From NCBI GenBank assembly GCA_000746585.2, contig CP009217.2, positions 434,001 through 498,000 of the forward strand: 64,000 nt of DNA. Reading direction: 5' to 3'. The notes under the pieces were generated by a model. It was not told the origin of the DNA and did not search any database. It saw nothing but the letters and a program-made list of their open reading frames with translations. Source of the stretch: Rickettsiales bacterium Ac37b (GTDB lineage: Bacteria; Pseudomonadota; Alphaproteobacteria; Rickettsiales; Arcanibacteraceae). Positions 7,505 through 15,541 of this stretch are shown piece by piece. The position numbers and the translations under genes are program-made. Positions within the stretch are counted from its first letter, which is position 1, and each line of letters opens with the position of its first letter.

Positions 7505-9808
7505 TTAATTATCAAGCTTTTTATTATATTTCAGCATATGTTCTATTCTTTCTTCTGTCATAGGATTACGAATTAGCTCAAAAAACAAGCTTCTTTCAGC
7601 ATCAAATAGATCCTGCTCTTTTAAAGTTTTCTGATCGTTATTATACAAAAACACCTCTATGAATCTATCTGCTATGAATTTATCGTAATTAGATAAATAT
7701 TTATTATTAACATCTAATAATTCTTTTAATTGAGCTGTAATTTTACTCGCAGAAAAATTTTCTATTGATATCTCACGCTTAGGAAAAAAATTAACCGAGC
7801 TAGAGATAGCTAAATTTTTTGCATCATTTAATAATCTATCACGATTAAAGGTTACATTATTTACCGTTAAATTAAACATTTCTATAGCTTGAGTAGCTGA
7901 TTTTGCTGTCTTACCTAAGATAATATTTAATAATGATTCTGCAACTTTTTTTTCTCCTTCGTTGTAAAACCTATAGATAATTTCTTTACAACCTCCAAAA
8001 CCAGGAATTAGCCCCACCCCTATTTCAACTAAGCCCATGTAAGTTTCTATATATGGTTGTACAAAATGAGAATGTAAAATCAATTCCGCTCCACCACCAA
8101 GAGCTATACCAGATGCTGCTGTTACTATTGGAAAGGAAGTATATTTAAGTAGTGACATTGTATTCTGACCATGAGTAATAAATTGCTCAATTTCTTTCCA
8201 TTTTTTGCCTTGAATTTTCTCTAACATAAATTTTAAATCGGCACCTGCACTAAAATATTCAGTATCTGATCCTATAACTAATGCTTGATAGTTTTTAGAA
8301 ATAATAGGTATAATTTCTTCTATGGCTAAAAATAAATCAGTGTTAAGCGTATTCATTTTACTATTTATTTCTAAACATACTATATTATTTCCTATGTCCC
8401 ATAAATTACATGAATTATTAGAATACACAGCTAATTTATTTGCTTTCATATTCGATAATTGCCATTCATCTGATAAAACGGGTAAAGGCTTATAAGTATG
8501 ATTTAAGGAATACACATACATATTTTTTTGTTCTGCGCGATAGAACGAATTTTTTCCTACTTGTTTTAATAACTTTGGCACTACTCTATTTTCTGACTCT
8601 AATTTTGATATTAACCACTCAGCTCCTGATTGATGTTTATCACCTAATTTATCTATCAACTCAAAAGGTCCATATTTCCAATTAAAACCTTTTTTCATAG
8701 CTTGATCGACTGCATAAATTTCATCTGAAATTTCAGGTATTAAATTAGCTACATAAGCAAGCATCTCCGACATTACTTTCCAGCTATAAATTCCCTCGAT
8801 AGTCTCTGAATTTAATATATCTGTAATATTACTCTTTAATATAGGTAAGCTTATTATCTCGACATCGATATAGTCCCCTGTTTTAAAATTAATCACCTGT
8901 TTTGTTTTTATACCGTCTTTTTTATTAATTCTATAAAAACCACCTGGACCTTTTCTTCCTATTAATCCTTTCAATAACATTTGTTCTATTAAACTATGTT
9001 TAGAATATATCTGACAAAACCTATCTTTAGGCGGTAAATTTTTAATAAAGGACTGAGATATTAGCTTCATAACATCTAGACCTATTAAATCTACTAAACC
9101 AAAAATGCCTGTTTTCGGGATCCCAAAAGGTGTACTAATAACTGTATCTGCAACGTCTGCTTGCACATTTAGAGTAAGAGCTTCTTTTATCCCCACCTCA
9201 AGCCAAAAACATCCTATACGATTAGCAATAAAACCAGCTGTATCTTTACAATATACAATTTTTTTACCAAGTCTAATTCTTGCAAATTCACTAATCTGAT
9301 TAGATACACTTTCCAAAGTATAAGGACCTTTTACTACTTCAAGTAACTTCATATAGCGAGGTGGATTAAAAAAATGGGTAATTAAAAAACGTTTGGCAAA
9401 GCTTTGACTTAATCCTGCCAGCAGTTTATTAAGAGGAATAGTCGAAGTATTTGAAGATACAATTAAGTCAGGAACATTAAGTTCTATTAACCTTTGATAT
9501 AACGCTCTTTTTATATCAAGCTTTTCTACAACAGCTTCAATAACCCAATTTACTTGTTTTATATTATCAAAATGGTCTTCTAAATTATAGGGAGTAACAA
9601 GAGAAGCTGCTTTATCATCAACAAAAGCTTGAGGCTCGGTAATAAGAAGTTTTTGGATTGATTTTTGTGCTAGTTCACTGCGATCCTGAGCATTTTCTAA
9701 AACTATATCGAATAATAAGACTTCAATCCCAGCATTAGCTAGATGGGCTGCTATAGAGGCTCCCATAACGCCGCTTCCCATAACTGCAACTTTTTTTATC
9801 TCTGTCAT
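7505..9808 (-). CDS. Fused 3-hydroxyacyl-CoA dehydrogenase / enoyl-CoA hydratase
   Basis: This is a two-domain fatty-acid beta-oxidation enzyme (767 residues) expected to hydrate enoyl-CoA and oxidise 3-hydroxyacyl-CoA with NAD. The dehydrogenase comes first: Rossmann motif VMGSGVMGASIA at residues 9-20, the NTSTIPL and HFFNPPRYM catalytic segments, and the C-terminal helical domains to about residue 440. The crotonase domain follows (about 460-680) with YFSAGADL and ALGGGAELILHSH. This order is the reverse of E. coli FadB and matches the FadN-like form known from Rickettsia and Bacillus. The gene's stop codon lies directly beside a repeat-element end. No partner thiolase gene is visible in the window. 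Confidence 0.9.
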   Translation of the reverse strand: MTEIKKVAVMGSGVMGASIAAHLANAGIEVLLFDIVLENAQDRSELAQKSIQKLLITEPQAFVDDKAASLVTPYNLEDHFDNIKQVNWVIEAVVEKLDIKRALYQRLIELNVPDLIVSSNTSTIPLNKLLAGLSQSFAKRFLITHFFNPPRYMKLLEVVKGPYTLESVSNQISEFARIRLGKKIVYCKDTAGFIANRIGCFWLEVGIKEALTLNVQADVADTVISTPFGIPKTGIFGLVDLIGLDVMKLISQSFIKNLPPKDRFCQIYSKHSLIEQMLLKGLIGRKGPGGFYRINKKDGIKTKQVINFKTGDYIDVEIISLPILKSNITDILNSETIEGIYSWKVMSEMLAYVANLIPEISDEIYAVDQAMKKGFNWKYGPFELIDKLGDKHQSGAEWLISKLESENRVVPKLLKQVGKNSFYRAEQKNMYVYSLNHTYKPLPVLSDEWQLSNMKANKLAVYSNNSCNLWDIGNNIVCLEINSKMNTLNTDLFLAIEEIIPIISKNYQALVIGSDTEYFSAGADLKFMLEKIQGKKWKEIEQFITHGQNTMSLLKYTSFPIVTAASGIALGGGAELILHSHFVQPYIETYMGLVEIGVGLIPGFGGCKEIIYRFYNEGEKKVAESLLNIILGKTAKSATQAIEMFNLTVNNVTFNRDRLLNDAKNLAISSSVNFFPKREISIENFSASKITAQLKELLDVNNKYLSNYDKFIADRFIEVFLYNNDQKTLKEQDLFDAERSLFFELIRNPMTEERIEHMLKYNKKLDN

Positions 9809-9924
9809 AATTACTAGCCCTATAATATATTTATCATTATTTTTATTTTACAGATAATTCCCAAATAAAAAGTTAAAACGCCTTGTGACTCAAAGCTTTT
9901 TATGTTACAAACCTTATCTGAATC

Positions 9925-10028
9925 TATAGTGAATTAATTTGAATTATAGGTAAGAATGATGAGCAAGTAGTAAAAATTACTACGTAAGCGAAGAGCAACA
10001 CTTATATAATTCAAATTAAAAAACTATA
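9925..10028. repeat. Short TIR-family element
   Basis: The element begins TATAGTGAATTAATTTGAAT and ends in the near-exact inverse, finishing TTAAAAAACTATA; the two ends pair over about 24 bases with a few mismatches. The centre holds a smaller palindrome (GTAGT, five bases, TTACTAC). It lies between the divergent 5' regions of the beta-oxidation gene and the antiporter-like gene, and is the only full copy seen in a divergent promoter region. Confidence 0.65.
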
Positions 10029-10085
10029 ATAAACAGCTTAGCTGATTTTTTAACTACTGTAAAACTTACAATAATAAAAGGAAGA

Positions 10086-11774
10086 ATGAATATATTAATA
10101 AATCCCGCCTATATTTTATTATTAAGCGGTATAGTATTATGCTTTATTCCCGCTCGTTTTTTTAAGCTTTGTGCTTTAATTCAAGGTGTGTGCACTATTG
10201 TTGCAACTTTTATATTTATATCAAAATTTAACCATCCTATAATTCTAAATTTTATAGAATTTGAATTACTTCTTTCATATATTACCCCTCTAGCTCCTCT
10301 CTTTATAATTGCCTTTTCTCTTGTATTTTTATTAAATTTATTATTTAGTTTTGGTGATAAGCAATATAATAAAACTGAAATTATAGCAGCCTTCATTTAT
10401 GCAGGTAGCGCTATCTCCATTATTACATCTGGAGATTTAATCTCGATGTTTTTTTCTATAGAATTGATGAGTATTAGCGCTACCATTATTATATTTAGTG
10501 CGCAAAATCTTCATTCTTATTTAGTATCAAAACGTTATTTTATTATCCATATCACAGCAGGCATTATTTTTTTAATTGGTACAATTATATATATTAAGCA
10601 GAATGGTAATGCTAATATTATTCCATTTCAACCTATTGAATCTTTTAATAGCAACAATTTAGCTAGTATATTCATATTAGGTAGTATTTTAATTAATGTA
10701 GGCTCTATACCTTTTTCTTCCTGGATAGCAGATAGTTACCCTGAAGCCTCTTATTCAGGTAGCTGCTTCTTATCTGTCTTTACCACTAAAACATCTGTAT
10801 TTTTATTATTAACCTATTTTCCAGGCAATACCATTCTTATATATCTTGGGTTAGCTATGATTTTCTATGGTATTATATATGCTATATTAGAAAATAATAT
10901 AAGACGCATTTTATCGTATAGTTTAGTAAACCAAGTGGGCTTTATGGTACTCGCAGCAGGTATAGGGAGTAACCTAGCAATCAAAGGAGCAGCTTTACAT
11001 GCATTTTGCCATATATTCTATAAAACCTTATTATTTATGTCTGCAGGAGCAGTAATTTTCTCTACTCACAAACATAAATGTACAGAACTCGGAGGATTAT
11101 TTACTTCAATGAGATACACAGCTATATGTGCTATAATAGGAGCTGCGGCAATTTCAGGATTTCCCCTAACATCAGGCTTTATTAGTAAAGCTGTTATAGT
11201 TGAAGCTGCGCATAATTATAATCTCTTCATATGGTGGGGATTAATTATTGCATCAGCTGGAGTATTTTTACATGCAGGTCTTGAATTTCCTTGGTTTACT
11301 TTTTTTCAAAGGAAACCTTCCAGAACTGTCCCGGAAGTTCCTTTGCTTATGAAAATTGCTATGGGATGTGCAGCTTTTATATGTATCTATTTAGGCGTTG
11401 ATTATAAAATAATTTACAATTTATTACCTAATCAAGTATATTATGAACCCTATAGTTTTAGTCATATATATAAACACTCCGAGCTATTATTATCATCTGC
11501 AGCTGCATTTTTCTTATTACTTCCTATGCTCAAAAGGCAAAATACTATAAGCTTAGATATAGATTTTTTCTATCGTAAGTTACCTAAAGATTTAACTAAT
11601 ATTCTTCACCAATGTACAAAACTATTTGCAAATTATCGCACAAACTTTTCTCAAAGGATGGAAAAATCAAATAATATATTGGTATCTATAGTAAAATATG
11701 AGCATATCCTTTCATTAACCATATACACAACTATTATAATATTACTCTGCCTAATAACTTTTTCTATAATATAA
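10086..11774 (+). CDS. Mrp/Nuo-type proton antiporter-like membrane subunit (MrpD/NuoM-like)
   Basis: This is a polytopic membrane protein of 562 residues with about 14 hydrophobic segments, of the family shared by NuoL/M/N and the Mrp antiporter A/D subunits. The core is recognisable: SIELMSISATIIIF, a conserved helix with NIRRILSYSLVNQVGFM, HAFCHIFYKTLLFMSAGAVI and ISGFPLTSGFISKAVI. These carry the Glu, Lys and His positions that form the proton path in the family. Rickettsiales are known to keep isolated copies of such subunits apart from the nuo operon. No other complex I or Mrp gene is adjacent, so the complex it joins cannot be told here. The start has a ribosome site (AAAGGAAG). Confidence 0.8.
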   Translation: MNILINPAYILLLSGIVLCFIPARFFKLCALIQGVCTIVATFIFISKFNHPIILNFIEFELLLSYITPLAPLFIIAFSLVFLLNLLFSFGDKQYNKTEIIAAFIYAGSAISIITSGDLISMFFSIELMSISATIIIFSAQNLHSYLVSKRYFIIHITAGIIFLIGTIIYIKQNGNANIIPFQPIESFNSNNLASIFILGSILINVGSIPFSSWIADSYPEASYSGSCFLSVFTTKTSVFLLLTYFPGNTILIYLGLAMIFYGIIYAILENNIRRILSYSLVNQVGFMVLAAGIGSNLAIKGAALHAFCHIFYKTLLFMSAGAVIFSTHKHKCTELGGLFTSMRYTAICAIIGAAAISGFPLTSGFISKAVIVEAAHNYNLFIWWGLIIASAGVFLHAGLEFPWFTFFQRKPSRTVPEVPLLMKIAMGCAAFICIYLGVDYKIIYNLLPNQVYYEPYSFSHIYKHSELLLSSAAAFFLLLPMLKRQNTISLDIDFFYRKLPKDLTNILHQCTKLFANYRTNFSQRMEKSNNILVSIVKYEHILSLTIYTTIIILLCLITFSII

Positions 11775-11799
11775 AGTGCCGGTAGAGGAGAACATTTAA

Positions 11800-12183
11800 A
11801 TGAAAAAAATTTTAATAATTATTATTATATTATTTTCATATCTAATTGCCAAAGAGTTGCTTGATAATAGGCCATTTAAATTTGAGAAATATAAAAATAA
11901 CAAACAATTAGATGCAGCGCTAGCTAAACAATTTCCAGTAGGATCTGATATAAGAGAAGCAATTACAGTACTAGAGAAATCGGGGGCTAAATGTGAGGAA
12001 AGATCAAAGTCAACTTTCATTACTAACGAATACGATAAATATGACTTAATATATTGGTGTGAATATGAAAGTGGGTGGTTTAGCTTACATTTACTAGAAT
12101 TTTATACTATGTGGCTTATGGGAGATAAGAATTATAAATTAATGCATATAGGTGGTGAAGTTACAAAAGGAATAGTTATTTAA
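11800..12183 (+). CDS. Membrane-anchored 127-aa protein, paralogue 1 of 3
   Basis: The family is unknown to me. Residues 4-17 form a hydrophobic N-terminal anchor (ILIIIIILFSYLIA) after two lysines, so it is probably exported and membrane-tethered. It then has the KELLDNRPFKFEKYKNNKQ segment shared almost perfectly by all three copies, and two Cys (65 and 87) present in all three that could form a disulphide. The middle, about residues 66-82, is the most variable part. The start follows GAGGAGAACATTTAAATG, which is kept in all copies. It begins 25 bases after the antiporter-like gene and is followed by a remnant of the large gene that the third copy precedes intact. Confidence 0.75.
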   Translation: MKKILIIIIILFSYLIAKELLDNRPFKFEKYKNNKQLDAALAKQFPVGSDIREAITVLEKSGAKCEERSKSTFITNEYDKYDLIYWCEYESGWFSLHLLEFYTMWLMGDKNYKLMHIGGEVTKGIVI

Positions 12184-12198
12184 TAGGAGTAAACAAAA

Positions 12199-12325
12199 AT
12201 GGCAGAAGCTAATCTTCAAATATTTGTTAGACCGGTTAAAGGAACGTTTGGTTTAGCTGAACATATATATTATTAGTACCAATAGTAAAGGTGAGCAAAA
12301 AATTTTAAGAGCTGCTACAGAATAG
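12199..12325 (+). pseudogene. Remnant of the large cassette gene, copy 1 (frameshifted and truncated)
   Basis: The start reads MAEANLQIFVRPVKGTFGLA, clearly parallel to MNIVPNIKIFVRPVDWTAGL at the start of the intact large gene at 13452. After AEHIY a two-base deletion shifts the frame into stops; past it the homology resumes in another frame (TNSKGEQKILRAATE against TKSKGEQTILRAGPE) and ends in TAG at 12325. Only the first 40 or so codons survive. The bases after it, to the next small gene, are also shared with the second remnant. Confidence 0.8.
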
Positions 12326-12462
12326 GATAAGTCAAGGACTTTTGTTACTTTATACAATTTATAGTTGTACTAAACTTAAAATCCTATATTATTATCATTA
12401 CTTCTTTCTAAATAATTGAAAAAATATTTAAGTTTTACCAATAAAGAGAGGAGAACATTTAA

Positions 12463-12846
12463 ATGAAAAAAATTTTAATAATTATTGCTATATTATTTTC
12501 ATATTTAATTGCCAAAGAACTACTTGATAATAGACCGTTTAAATTTGAGAAATATAAAAATAATAAACAATTAGATACAGCTCTATCTAAACAATTTCCA
12601 GCAGGATCTGATATAAAGGAAATTATTAGCATTTTAGAATACTCAGGTGCTCGATGTAAAGATAGGTCACAGGAAGATGATTTACAAAAAGAAGTAGAAA
12701 AATATGGTCTAGTATACTGGTGTAAATACGAAAGCGGCTTTCTTACATTACATATGTTGGAATCTTATATTATATGGATAATGGGAAATAAAAATTATAA
12801 ATTAATGTATATAGGTGGTGAAAGAATTAAAGGTATAGTTATTTAA
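12463..12846 (+). CDS. Membrane-anchored 127-aa protein, paralogue 2 of 3
   Basis: Same length and layout as the copies at 11800 and 13053: N-terminal hydrophobic anchor, the near-invariant ELLDNRPFKFEKYKNNKQLD block, Cys 65 and Cys 87, and a C-terminus ending ERIKGIVI. It diverges most between residues 53 and 83 (IISILEYSGARCKDRSQEDD). The identical upstream ribosome-site block supports the start. The unit containing this gene begins 663 bases after the first, consistent with tandem duplication. It is followed by a second remnant of the large gene. Confidence 0.75.
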   Translation: MKKILIIIAILFSYLIAKELLDNRPFKFEKYKNNKQLDTALSKQFPAGSDIKEIISILEYSGARCKDRSQEDDLQKEVEKYGLVYWCKYESGFLTLHMLESYIIWIMGNKNYKLMYIGGERIKGIVI

Positions 12847-12849
12847 CAT

Positions 12850-12914
12850 AGAAAAATATTATTAATACTGATAGTAAAGATGAGCGAAAGATTTTAAGAG
12901 CTGGTACAGAATAG
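12850..12914 (+). pseudogene. Remnant of the large cassette gene, copy 2 (short fragment)
   Basis: Only a fragment remains, encoding INTDSKDERKILRAGTE before a TAG at 12914. It aligns with TKSKGEQTILRAGPE of the intact gene and with the first remnant; the start codon and first 20 or so codons are gone. The next stretch (to about 13040) is nearly the same as that after the first remnant, so the large-gene deletion preceded one round of cassette duplication. Confidence 0.7.
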
Positions 12915-13052
12915 GATAACTCAAGGGCTTTTGTTACTTTATACAATTTATAGTTGTACTAAACTTAAAATCATATATTATGATCATTACTAATTTATAA
13001 ATAGTTTAAAGAATAATTAAGTTCTACCGATAATGAGCAGGAGAACATTTAA

Positions 13053-13436
13053 ATGAAAAAAATTTTAATAATTATTGTTATATTATTTTCATATCTAATT
13101 ACCAAAGAACTGCTTGATAATAGGCCATTTAAATTTGAGAAATATAAAAATAATAAACAATTAGATACAGCGCTAGCTAAACAATTTCCAGTAGGATCTG
13201 ATATAAGAGAAGCGATTACAATGCTAGAGAAATCTGGAGCAAAATGTGAAGATAGATCGCACGATGAAGATATGCCAAATGAGTTAAAAAAATATAAAAA
13301 AGTTTATAGGTGTAAATATGGTAGCGGATGGCTAACATTACATATGTTAGAATCTTATACTATATGGTTAATGGGAGATGAGAATTATAAGGTAATACAT
13401 AACGACAGCGAAAGGGTTAAAGGTATAATAATTTAG
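13053..13436 (+). CDS. Membrane-anchored 127-aa protein, paralogue 3 of 3
   Basis: The third copy has the same N-terminal anchor, the ELLDNRPFKFEKYKNNKQLD block and the two conserved Cys. Its first half is closest to copy 1 (AKQFPVGSDIREAIT); its variable part is its own (SHDEDMPNELKKYKKVYRC). It is the only copy followed by an intact large gene, 15 bases downstream with its own AAGGA ribosome site, so the pair is probably co-translated. A membrane-anchored small protein encoded just ahead of a large, probably secreted protein could be an immunity, chaperone or anchor partner; none of these is shown by sequence. Confidence 0.75.
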   Translation: MKKILIIIVILFSYLITKELLDNRPFKFEKYKNNKQLDTALAKQFPVGSDIREAITMLEKSGAKCEDRSHDEDMPNELKKYKKVYRCKYGSGWLTLHMLESYTIWLMGDENYKVIHNDSERVKGIII

Positions 13437-13451
13437 TAAGGATTTTAATAT

Positions 13452-15503
13452 ATGAATATAGTACCAAACATCAAAATATTTGTTAGACCGGTGGATTGGA
13501 CGGCAGGACTTGCTCAACACATATATATTGTTGGCACCAAGAGTAAAGGTGAACAAACAATACTGAGAGCAGGTCCAGAACGTACTGGCTTAGATTCAAT
13601 GATTACTGATAATCTTAAAGCAGTTTATGTTTCGTATAAAGCAGAAAATAAAGATCTATTTCCTGGAGATTGGGACCCAGAACATTTTATTGAAGTATAT
13701 ACCTTAACCGGCACAGATGCTGAAATACAAGCTAAGATGGATACGATGTGGGAAATAGGAAAGCAAGTAAATAGTGGCAATTATGATTATAAGGTTCCTT
13801 TGCCCATACGGAATGTTCCAAATACAGTTTGGCATGTCCAGAATAGCAATACGGTTGGGAACCTTATGGCCAAATCAATTGGTGTTGATTTAAAACCTCT
13901 ATTATTAGCAAAGAAATTATGGGCTCCTGGAATTGATGGGCATTTAGATCATACCATTACAGACCAAATAATCAAAGCCCATAGAGAACACAATAGTAAA
14001 TACGGTGAATATACTCAAGAAAGTTTTAAGCAAGCAGGCTTAACCTCTATTATGGAACATAACAAAGAACAAGCAGAGCAGTTTATCGCTGAAAGAGAAA
14101 CTAGCTGTACACAAGAATACACTGATTTTGAGAACCTTATGCAAAATCTAAATCTTGATTGGGATACTATATTTGCTGAGTACAACAAAGTTGATATATC
14201 TACTATACCCTTATCTTCTGAATATGGTTTGGAAAAAATTGGGGCTAAAACTATGCAGGACGAGCCTATTATTAACCTAGAAGAAAAACTAGTCCCTAAA
14301 GAAGATGTTCTAATAAATGATATTAAAGTAGTCGAGTTAGGCTCAACAAGAGTGAGCATGTTAACTTTAAAATATTTAGCAAATGGCAATATAGCGATAA
14401 TGTGGTCTACTCATACTGATATCAGTGGGATGGATAGGGAAACTTACCTACAGATCCATGATCAATATGGAACGCAGTTAGAAGAACCTCTTAACGTCTC
14501 AATTCAAAACTATCATATGCAACTTGAAGCGTTAAGTAACAGTAATTTGGTAATATATACCCTAGATATTCTTAACATACTCAGTCCAGAAGGTAATCTA
14601 TTAAATATAATAAAATTAGATAATATTAGAAATGACGCTTATATAAAATCTTTGAGAGCAATGCCAGATGGTAAATTTTTATTTACTTGGCATGAACATG
14701 TGCTTGGAGACCCAGAACACTCCACCTCTATATTTAAAGGTAAATATTATGATAATAGCGGAAATGTTCTTAGCGATGAGTTTATTATTTATCATGGCAA
14801 TGGACCAAATTGTAAAATAAGTAACGTAGAAAATAATACTATAGGTATTATATGTCGTGATCATGGACATGCCGATATAAATAAAGCCGGTATCGATAAT
14901 CTTGCTTGTACAAATAATTCTCCTAAAGAAGAAGTGAATTGTTTTGCTATATTATCTACAATAAATGCAACAAAAAGTGGCTGGATAAAGCTTCCACCTT
15001 CAAGAACTTTTGACGCTCCTGATATATTAAATTTTGGTGATAATAATTTTGTAGTAGCAATAGAACAGCCTTCCAGAAAAGTATATATTGCTATTATTAA
15101 GGGAGAAGATACCTTAACGGTTACAGAAATACCTAATCTCATTAGTAAAAAAAATGAAATTCATTTAACTAAAACAGGATGTGATCAATTTTTAGTTAGC
15201 TTCCAAGATAAACTTTCTATTGTAGCACAAAAATTTAATATTAGAGGCGAAACCTTAGATGGAATGATATATATAACTGATAAAACTAAAGCCTCAAACC
15301 ACCATCATACCAGTCATTTTAGCTCATCAGGATATGTTGTAAGCTGGATGCATACTGAACATAACACTTTACCAGAATGGCATCACTTTGAATATGGTTA
15401 TTCTGGGGCATGGCAACACTTCAAAGATATTACTACCTCAATTTATATGGATATACACCATATTAATCCAAATCCAATACATTATGACGATAGTCTTGAA
15501 TAG
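13452..15503 (+). CDS. Large cassette protein, 683 aa, with possible papain-like N-domain and beta-propeller-like C-half
   Basis: Not identified with certainty. There is no signal peptide or membrane segment. The N-terminal ~180 residues contain LAQHIYIVGTKSKGEQTILR, then Tyr/Asp-rich strands and NSNTVGNLMAKSIG followed by WAPGIDGHL; this order (His early, a polar N-S-N helix later) resembles permuted papain-like/NlpC-P60 folds, though a Cys nucleophile is not evident, so activity is doubtful. Residues about 300-620 are repeated strand units such as DGKFLFTWHEH...GKYYDNSGNVLSDEF, resembling repeats in alphaproteobacterial adhesin-like proteins that probably form a propeller. It is the intact member of a triplicated cassette. 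A secreted effector or surface protein is my inference. Confidence 0.6.
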   Translation: MNIVPNIKIFVRPVDWTAGLAQHIYIVGTKSKGEQTILRAGPERTGLDSMITDNLKAVYVSYKAENKDLFPGDWDPEHFIEVYTLTGTDAEIQAKMDTMWEIGKQVNSGNYDYKVPLPIRNVPNTVWHVQNSNTVGNLMAKSIGVDLKPLLLAKKLWAPGIDGHLDHTITDQIIKAHREHNSKYGEYTQESFKQAGLTSIMEHNKEQAEQFIAERETSCTQEYTDFENLMQNLNLDWDTIFAEYNKVDISTIPLSSEYGLEKIGAKTMQDEPIINLEEKLVPKEDVLINDIKVVELGSTRVSMLTLKYLANGNIAIMWSTHTDISGMDRETYLQIHDQYGTQLEEPLNVSIQNYHMQLEALSNSNLVIYTLDILNILSPEGNLLNIIKLDNIRNDAYIKSLRAMPDGKFLFTWHEHVLGDPEHSTSIFKGKYYDNSGNVLSDEFIIYHGNGPNCKISNVENNTIGIICRDHGHADINKAGIDNLACTNNSPKEEVNCFAILSTINATKSGWIKLPPSRTFDAPDILNFGDNNFVVAIEQPSRKVYIAIIKGEDTLTVTEIPNLISKKNEIHLTKTGCDQFLVSFQDKLSIVAQKFNIRGETLDGMIYITDKTKASNHHHTSHFSSSGYVVSWMHTEHNTLPEWHHFEYGYSGAWQHFKDITTSIYMDIHHINPNPIHYDDSLE

Positions 15504-15541
15504 TTCAGTAATTGAAACCTATATAACAATCTACTTTTCTT

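Noticed and set aside
11800-13436. Naming the 127-aa proteins as immunity proteins
   Set aside because: The array layout suggests it, but no toxin domain is identified in the neighbouring protein and the small gene lies before, not after, the large one.
14015-14389. Minus-strand frame of 124 codons inside the 683-codon gene
   Set aside because: No start signal or domain; the plus-strand frame is continuous and linked to the stubs upstream.
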